Positions 61,748 to 64,000 of a stretch of DNA of 64,000 nucleotides are shown here, piece after piece. The stretch comes from JBBQYA01 sp031412335 (GTDB taxonomy: Bacteria; Bacteroidota; Bacteroidia; Sphingobacteriales; Sphingobacteriaceae): positions 142,505 to 206,504 of the forward strand of contig JANOCT010000016.1 of the NCBI GenBank assembly GCA_031412335.1. Direction: 5' to 3'. Every line of letters begins with the position of its first letter. Within the stretch, counting starts at the first letter, position 1. The notes under the pieces are model-generated. The model saw only the letters and a program-made list of their open reading frames with translations, searched no databases and had not been told where the DNA came from. The translations under genes and the position numbers were made by a program.

Positions 61748-64000
61748 ATGTCATTAAAAATTTCTCCTTATTTTTTAAGAAGCTTCTCAGTTTTTTCTTT
61801 TATATTTTTAATAAGCCTTTCAGCTTTTTCTCAAAATTGTAATTGCGCTGTAACTATTCCACTTACTCAAACTTTATTTGATGGTGCAAAGACTAAAGTA
61901 TTGCCCGGTCAGACAATATGTATAGCTTCCGGAACTCGTACTTTTCTTACTTTTCGGAATATTTTAGGCGATTCTCTCAATCCTATCATTATTAAAAATT
62001 GTGGCGGTCAAGCGTATTTTAATAGCTTTAATGGATATGGAATTCAAGTGGCAAGTTCAAGATATTTTAAAATAACAGGAACTGGAAGTGCCGACTTTTA
62101 CGGAATTAAAATTAATTTAAATAATCAGGGTTCTCAAGGTTTGACATTACATACGATGTCTTCAAATTTTGAATTAGATCATTTAGAAATATATAATACT
62201 GGATTTGCTGGTATTATGGCTAAAACAGATCCTAATTGTAACGGTGTTGGAAATAAAGGAAATTTTACGATGTATGATGTTAAATTTCATCATAACTATA
62301 TTCATCACACTGGAGGTGAAGCATTTTATGTCGGCTTTTCTTTTCCTGCAGGCTATAGCAAAAATGCTGATTGTAAAGGAACTGTCTTGTATCCGCATGA
62401 TATTATTGGATGTAAAATTTATAATAATAAAACAAATTATACCTCAGCTGATGGCATTCAGGTAACTGGTGTTTCAAGCGGTTTTGCACTTTATAATAAT
62501 GAAATTTTAAATTATGGACAAAACCCTTTTGGTAATTTTCAAAATAGCGGTATTGCGTTAGGTCCAGTAACTAAAGGGCCCATTTATAACAATATTATAA
62601 ATAGTGGTGGAGGTAATGGTATAACCGTAGTTTCTGGTTCAGGAGATAATCTAATTTATAACAACTTGATTATCAATGCCGGGGCAATTGGGATATTTGT
62701 AGATGAGCGTCCACCAATTGCCTATGGAGCTGGATATCGTATTATTAATAACACAATTATTAATTCTATTGATGATGGAATTAGACTTTATTCTGATTTA
62801 GTAGCAATGAATCATGTTAAGAATAATGCAATTTTAAATCCAGCAACAGGTAAATATTTAGTTAAATTGAACCAATCAGTTAAGGTAACTGAGCAGAACA
62901 ATTATTACAATAAATTAGTAGAATCAGCTAAGTTAAATACCTCTACGAGTGGTAATTATTCTCCTAAATTAGGTTCACCTTTAATTGATGCAGGACAAAA
63001 TGTGAGCAGTTATGGAATCACGACTGACTATTCAGGCTTACCTCGTCCAGTTGGTAGCAGTTATGATATTGGGGCTTACGAGTACCAAGGCAGCAGTGGA
63101 AATTCATTACCATCGATTAACTCTGGAAATGATCAAAGTGTAGTATTACCCCAAAACAGTCTTCAATTAACAGGAGTAGCCAGCGATGTAGACGGCAGTA
63201 TATCAAGCTGGCTTTGGAGCAAACAAAGCGGCCCCTCAGCAACAATAAGCGGAACAACAAGTTATAAACTGTCGACTAGCAATTTAGTAGTAGGCGTTTA
63301 TGTATTTCGCTGCACAGTAACGGATAATTTGGGTGGCCAAAGTTGGGATGAAACCACAGTGACGGTAACAGCTGGAAACCTAGCTCCAACAGCCACATTA
63401 ACTACATCAGCTTTTAGCGGAAGCTTATTAATCAATTCACCACTTACGCTTACAGCCGAAGCCAATGATGTAGATGGCACAATCAGTAAAGTAGCGTTTA
63501 TGAATGGAAGCACACTATTGGCAGAAGATTTGAGTAGCCCATTTACGTATACAACGAGTCCTCAAACGGCAGGTTTGCAGAGCTATCATGTGATTGCGAC
63601 CGACAATAAAGGAACACAAACGATATCGGCAAGCAAACAAGTAACTATCGTAACAGGCGTAAGCTGCTTGGGCAGTGGAACTGTACTGCGCGAGCAATGG
63701 AATAATTTGAGTGGAAGTAGTTTATCGGGACAAAATTTAGATGCACTAATTCCAACAAGCAGTAGTTTATTGACCGAAATATCCATCATAAGCAACATAG
63801 GGGACAACTATGCTAGCCGAATACGCGGTTATGTATGTGCACCACTAAGCGGAAATTACACTTTTTGGATAGCCGGAGACGATAATTGTGAGCTATGGCT
63901 AAGTACCGATGGTAGCAGCGCGAACAAACAAAAAATAGCCACGGTAATCGGCTGGAGTAGTGTGGGCGAATACACGAAATACAGCGGACAGCAATCTGCG
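61748..64000 (+). CDS. Secreted beta-helix / PKD / Ig / PA14 protein (3' end beyond window)
   Basis: From the ATG at 61748 the frame is open for 751 codons to the window edge with no stop. The order is: signal peptide (about residues 1-35, ending SLSAFSQ), a right-handed beta-helix of about 400 residues with many N-rich turns (LIYNNLIINAGAIGIFVDE) and PVGSSYDIGAYEY, a PKD/K319-like domain (GVASDVDGSISSWLWSKQSG), an Ig-like domain (DVDGTISKVAFMNGST) and a PA14-like domain at the end (GNYTFWIAGDDNCELWLS). Such proteins bind or cut glycans; a polysaccharide lyase is possible but no active site was identified. A T9SS tail would be expected downstream. Codon use changes near base 63090. The preceding gap 61524-61747 shows no other feature. 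Confidence 0.85.
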   Translation, partial: MSLKISPYFLRSFSVFSFIFLISLSAFSQNCNCAVTIPLTQTLFDGAKTKVLPGQTICIASGTRTFLTFRNILGDSLNPIIIKNCGGQAYFNSFNGYGIQVASSRYFKITGTGSADFYGIKINLNNQGSQGLTLHTMSSNFELDHLEIYNTGFAGIMAKTDPNCNGVGNKGNFTMYDVKFHHNYIHHTGGEAFYVGFSFPAGYSKNADCKGTVLYPHDIIGCKIYNNKTNYTSADGIQVTGVSSGFALYNNEILNYGQNPFGNFQNSGIALGPVTKGPIYNNIINSGGGNGITVVSGSGDNLIYNNLIINAGAIGIFVDERPPIAYGAGYRIINNTIINSIDDGIRLYSDLVAMNHVKNNAILNPATGKYLVKLNQSVKVTEQNNYYNKLVESAKLNTSTSGNYSPKLGSPLIDAGQNVSSYGITTDYSGLPRPVGSSYDIGAYEYQGSSGNSLPSINSGNDQSVVLPQNSLQLTGVASDVDGSISSWLWSKQSGPSATISGTTSYKLSTSNLVVGVYVFRCTVTDNLGGQSWDETTVTVTAGNLAPTATLTTSAFSGSLLINSPLTLTAEANDVDGTISKVAFMNGSTLLAEDLSSPFTYTTSPQTAGLQSYHVIATDNKGTQTISASKQVTIVTGVSCLGSGTVLREQWNNLSGSSLSGQNLDALIPTSSSLLTEISIISNIGDNYASRIRGYVCAPLSGNYTFWIAGDDNCELWLSTDGSSANKQKIATVIGWSSVGEYTKYSGQQSA

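Noticed and set aside
63298..63807. Three minus-strand frames at the end of the window
   Set aside because: They are shadows of the plus-strand beta-helix/PA14 gene, made possible by its GC-richer codons; that gene lacks a stop only because it runs off the window.

Overview
The window is chromosomal DNA from a member of the Bacteroidota, and I do not try to name a genus. The evidence is a low-GC sequence, several proteins with type IX secretion (T9SS) C-terminal sorting domains of both type A (YPNP...G-Y) and type B (FTPNGDGxND), TTTG-N19/20-TAnnTTTG promoters, almost no Shine-Dalgarno sequences, and the pyrG-yidC and holA/HsdR_N gene neighbourhoods common in that phylum.

Layout. Bases 1-4180 hold two peptide transporters of different families (POT, cut by the window edge, and OPT) and an OsmC protein. 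Bases 4361-22395 are a secreted giant-protein region: a 1094-residue type B T9SS protein on the minus strand, then tandem 2767- and 1938-residue type A proteins built from seven beta-helix units of about 570 residues, then an orphan sorting-domain remnant. Bases 22528-26012 are pyrG-yidC. Bases 26220-30239 are a matrixin-like metalloprotease gene split from its T9SS tail by one in-frame TAA. Bases 30372-47641 are mostly housekeeping: kdsB, a deoxynucleoside kinase, trpS, a PlsC acyltransferase, gatC, a LolD/MacB-type ATPase, a PduO-type adenosyltransferase, a DUF2795 protein, ispD, queA, two exported ferritin-like proteins, pyrD, mnmD, a LON-domain protein, valS, a YdcF-like protein, an HsdR N-terminal protein, holA and an EVE protein. 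A thioesterase and tRNA-Arg(UCG) follow.

Bases 48774-61523 form a same-strand surface-polysaccharide region. It has a receiver protein, a pseudo-receiver/sugar-phosphate transferase fusion that would start the glycan on undecaprenyl phosphate, two GT2 glycosyltransferases, a hexapeptide acyltransferase, an alpha/beta hydrolase, a GMC oxidoreductase with a small membrane protein, and a three-gene module (nucleotidyltransferase-kinase fusion, HAD phosphatase, second nucleotidyltransferase) that looks designed to make an unknown nucleotide-activated building block. A GtrA / GT-C / DPM-like GT2 trio, the usual parts of a lipid-linked side-group transfer system, follows. No Wzx, Wzy or ABC exporter is visible, so the locus is incomplete here or relies on genes elsewhere. 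The window ends inside a secreted beta-helix/PKD/PA14 protein whose codon use changes abruptly near base 63090.

The most interesting points are the activation module plus GtrA/GT-C trio, the four-cysteine insert in the initiating transferase, the stop codon splitting the matrixin gene, the seven giant repeat units and the mosaic last gene. No CRISPR array, prophage, insertion sequence or replication origin was seen. All family assignments come from reading motifs by eye; no database search was run.
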